Assembly (NCBI GenBank): GCA_035275265.1 | Contig: DATENC010000012.1 | Location: 1-64,000, forward strand | Length of the DNA: 64,000 bases | DNA from: JACQAP01 sp035275265 | GTDB lineage: Bacteria; Pseudomonadota; Gammaproteobacteria; Burkholderiales; JACQAP01 | Direction: 5' to 3' | In this document: piece by piece, positions 62,101 to 64,000 of the stretch | How positions within the stretch are numbered: position 1 is the first letter of the stretch | How the letters are laid out: the number at the start of each line of letters is the position of its first letter | The notes under the pieces: generated by a model | Databases searched by the model: none | What the model saw: the letters and a program-made list of their open reading frames with translations, nothing else | What the model was told of the DNA's origin: nothing | Translations under genes and position numbers: made by a program

Positions 62101-63255
62101 CTATTGCAAGAACTCGATCAGCAGCCGGCTCACGGCCTCCGGCTGTTCCTGCTGCACCCAGTGTCCGGCGTCGTCAAGCAGATGGCAGCCGCGCATTCGC
62201 GTGCATGCGAGGCTTTGCATTTTCTCCAGCGCGCCGGGCACCTGGTAACTGCCCCAGTCCTGCTTTCCGGCGATGAACATCGACGGCACGTCAATAGTAC
62301 GGCCGGAGAAAGTCTCCAACTCGGCGAAGTATTTTCTGTCCGTCCTGCACCGATACCACTGCAGACCGCCTTGGAACCCGTTCCTGCGATATTCCGTGCT
62401 GTACACGGAAAGCTCTTCGTCGGGAAGCCATTTGTTCGCTGCAATGGCGGGTTCAGGAGGCATCTCAGGCGCCACGGTTTCCGCCATGCCTTTGTCCAGA
62501 TCCATGATGTAGTAGGTCGGCATTTTCTCCAGCTCGCCGGCGCTCCATGACTTGAGCGCAAAAGGCTTGTTGCGCTTCCAATCCGCGCTCTTGCAGTGGT
62601 AATAGGCGCGGAGGAAGTCGTGGACCCCTTGGGGACATTTCCACATGTTTTCGTTCGCGTCGCGGCTGGAGTAGTACCACTGGTAGTGCTTGCGCGGGCG
62701 GGGCAGCGCCGCCAGTTCTTCGTGAATTCTGGCGGCGGACGGCTTCGCAGCGTCGCGGTCCTTATCAGTGTTGAACGGCAGCGATGGGGGGCCGGCAAAC
62801 GGCGCGCTCATTAGCACCACCGAGCGGAACACATCCGGACGTAACAGCGAACACCACGCCGCAACCGGAGAACCGAAGTCGTGCCCGATCACCGCTTTCA
62901 CGTCGCGGTATCCGAGCGCCGAAACCAGCCCCAGTGCATCCCTGGTGAGATTGAGCATTCGGAAGGAACCGACGTCGCCGTCGTAATCGCCATCCCAGCC
63001 GGTGGTGCGCCCATAGCCGCGCTGGTCCGGGGCAACCACGTGAAAGCCAGCTTGAGCCAAAGGCGGCATCACCTTCCTCCAGCTATACGCAAGCTCAGGA
63101 AAACCGTGGAGCAGCAGGACGCAGGGCCGGTCCCTCCTCTCGTAACCGGCCTCCAGCATGTGCATCGTGAGTCCGTTGATGTCGCTGACGAAGCGGGAGC
63201 GTATTCCGGCCGGGAGCGCGGTTGTTTCAAGTTCAGTCGTGTTGTTCATTTTCAT
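62101..63255 (-). CDS. Alpha/beta-fold hydrolase, soluble epoxide hydrolase type
   Basis: A 384-residue protein from the ATG at 63255 (63249 is an equal alternative). The nucleophile is Asp in VIGHDFGSPVA, the oxyanion motif HGFPELAYSW, the acid Asp in AGKQDWGS and the base His in DDAGHWVQQEQ. These are the marks of epoxide hydrolase 2-like enzymes that open epoxides to diols. The cap has Tyr-rich segments (HYQWYYSS). It is divergent from the SMP-30 gene, and a 16-bp palindrome lies between them. Confidence 0.87.
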   Translation of the reverse strand: MKMNNTTELETTALPAGIRSRFVSDINGLTMHMLEAGYERRDRPCVLLLHGFPELAYSWRKVMPPLAQAGFHVVAPDQRGYGRTTGWDGDYDGDVGSFRMLNLTRDALGLVSALGYRDVKAVIGHDFGSPVAAWCSLLRPDVFRSVVLMSAPFAGPPSLPFNTDKDRDAAKPSAARIHEELAALPRPRKHYQWYYSSRDANENMWKCPQGVHDFLRAYYHCKSADWKRNKPFALKSWSAGELEKMPTYYIMDLDKGMAETVAPEMPPEPAIAANKWLPDEELSVYSTEYRRNGFQGGLQWYRCRTDRKYFAELETFSGRTIDVPSMFIAGKQDWGSYQVPGALEKMQSLACTRMRGCHLLDDAGHWVQQEQPEAVSRLLIEFLQ

Positions 63256-63394
63256 CTTGGTGACGATGTAAAGCAGGCACGGACGTCCACAAATCGTCAG
63301 GAGAAAAAGGATTCTATCGAAGAGACGTGGACCCACGAACGCATGGGCTTCGTCGTGCCATATTTGGCGGATTTTACCGGATCACTGAATTACA

Positions 63395-63410
63395 ACGGAC
63401 TGCAGTCCGT
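63395..63410. promoter_or_regulatory. Perfect 16-bp palindrome, candidate operator
   Basis: ACGGACTGCAGTCCGT is exactly self-complementary. It sits in the divergent 241-nt region between the epoxide hydrolase and SMP-30 genes, 87 nt before the latter. Confidence 0.45.
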
Positions 63411-63496
63411 GCCCGTTCATTTTCGATTCCCGGATGGTGGATGCGGGCTGCGCCGCTGTAAACTGCACGACGACCCTACAGTAAACGGGATTACCC

Positions 63497-64000
63497 ATGC
63501 CGATCGAGGACGCCATGCCCAATGATGCCCGCGAGGCACCCTGGCAGCCGAGCCAGCGTTACCCGGATCCCGCAGTCCAGATCATCGACCAGAGTTTTGC
63601 CAGGTATCGCCTCAATCTGGCCGCAGTCGAGCGCATTGCTCACGGCTATCGCTGGAGCGAGGGACCGGTGTGGTTCGGTGACGGGCGATATCTGCTTTGG
63701 AGCGACATCCCCAACAACCGGATCATGAAATGGGAGGAGGAAACCGGCGCCGTGAGCATTTTTCGCCAGCCCTCCAATTTCGCCAACGGCAACACGCGTG
63801 ACCGGCAGGGGCGGCTCGTCACTTGCGAGCACGGCGGCCGGCGCGTCACGCGCACCGAGTACGACGGCACGATCTCGGTGATCGCCGACGCCGTCGAAGG
63901 GAAGCCGCTAAACTCGCCAAACGACGTGGTCGTCAAGTCGGACGGCTCGATCTGGTTCACCGATCCGCCGTTCGGACTGCTCGGTTACTATGAAGGCTAC
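63497..64000 (+). CDS. SMP-30/gluconolactonase-family protein (5' part, cut by window end)
   Basis: 168 codons with no stop before the window ends. The N-terminus gives PIEDAMPNDAREAPWQPSQR and then SEGPVWFGDGRYLLWSDIPN, followed by NRIMKWEEETG, NSPNDVVVKSDGSIWFTDPP and YYEG. The SEGPVW and NSPNDVV segments with their Glu/Asn are the metal-binding motifs of the six-bladed SMP-30/gluconolactonase fold. It would hydrolyse a sugar lactone or similar. A second possible start is at 63515, with GAGGA 4 nt before it. Confidence 0.85.
   Translation, partial: MPIEDAMPNDAREAPWQPSQRYPDPAVQIIDQSFARYRLNLAAVERIAHGYRWSEGPVWFGDGRYLLWSDIPNNRIMKWEEETGAVSIFRQPSNFANGNTRDRQGRLVTCEHGGRRVTRTEYDGTISVIADAVEGKPLNSPNDVVVKSDGSIWFTDPPFGLLGYYEGY

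Overview
The window looks like a chromosomal piece of a GC-rich betaproteobacterium, probably Burkholderiales-like. The evidence is a 5S rRNA of beta-type sequence at the left edge (the tail of an rRNA operon), a BvgS-type sensor, MipA/OmpV, a MgtA-like glycosyltransferase, and many small catabolic genes of the kind common in soil and water Burkholderiales. No tRNA, CRISPR array, intact insertion sequence, integrase or phage gene was seen. The taxonomic call is an inference from gene content and the 5S sequence only.

Layout. Bases 1-3432 hold the 5S rRNA, a small membrane protein and a secreted metzincin-type metalloprotease. Bases 3576-5729 encode the Aas lipid acyltransferase/acyl-ACP synthetase. 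Bases 5911-11612 hold a patatin phospholipase with two cyclic-nucleotide-binding domains, two Crp/Fnr regulators, an MBL-fold hydrolase, and two divergent 74-residue secreted paralogues with the decayed remnant of a third copy between them. Bases 11682-15911 (minus strand) are a three-gene phosphorelay: a BvgS-like hybrid kinase, a receiver-kinase and a LuxR-type regulator. Bases 16397-22991 hold a tandem-repeat exported protein, a cyclase/ATPase/TPR protein, a BTAD regulator and about 1 kb of unexplained sequence.

Bases 22992-31093 form the most unusual locus. On the minus strand, in reading order, it has an exported protein with three 26-residue repeats, a receiver-HTH-cNMP-binding regulator, a CHASE2 adenylate cyclase, a FecR-TPR-outer-membrane-barrel fusion and a secreted cysteine-containing protein. 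This can be read as an envelope-sensing, cyclic-nucleotide-signalling module. A receiver-cyclase follows at 33244. In all, 5911-34374 contains three cyclase-domain proteins and four proteins with cNMP-binding domains.

Bases 31339-63255 are otherwise metabolic: nitronate monooxygenases, class II aldolases (one with a Tat signal), dtd, a glycosyltransferase, msrA, a Tat-exported molybdenum hydroxylase with its 2Fe-2S subunit, amidases, a cupin, MipA, an aldo/keto reductase, a two-subunit ThDP decarboxylase, hydrolases, a K+ channel, MFS transporters, an enolase-superfamily enzyme, an HxlR regulator next to a DUF1993/LLM/NPD operon, pssA, a DsbA-like protein and an epoxide hydrolase. The window ends inside an SMP-30/gluconolactonase gene.
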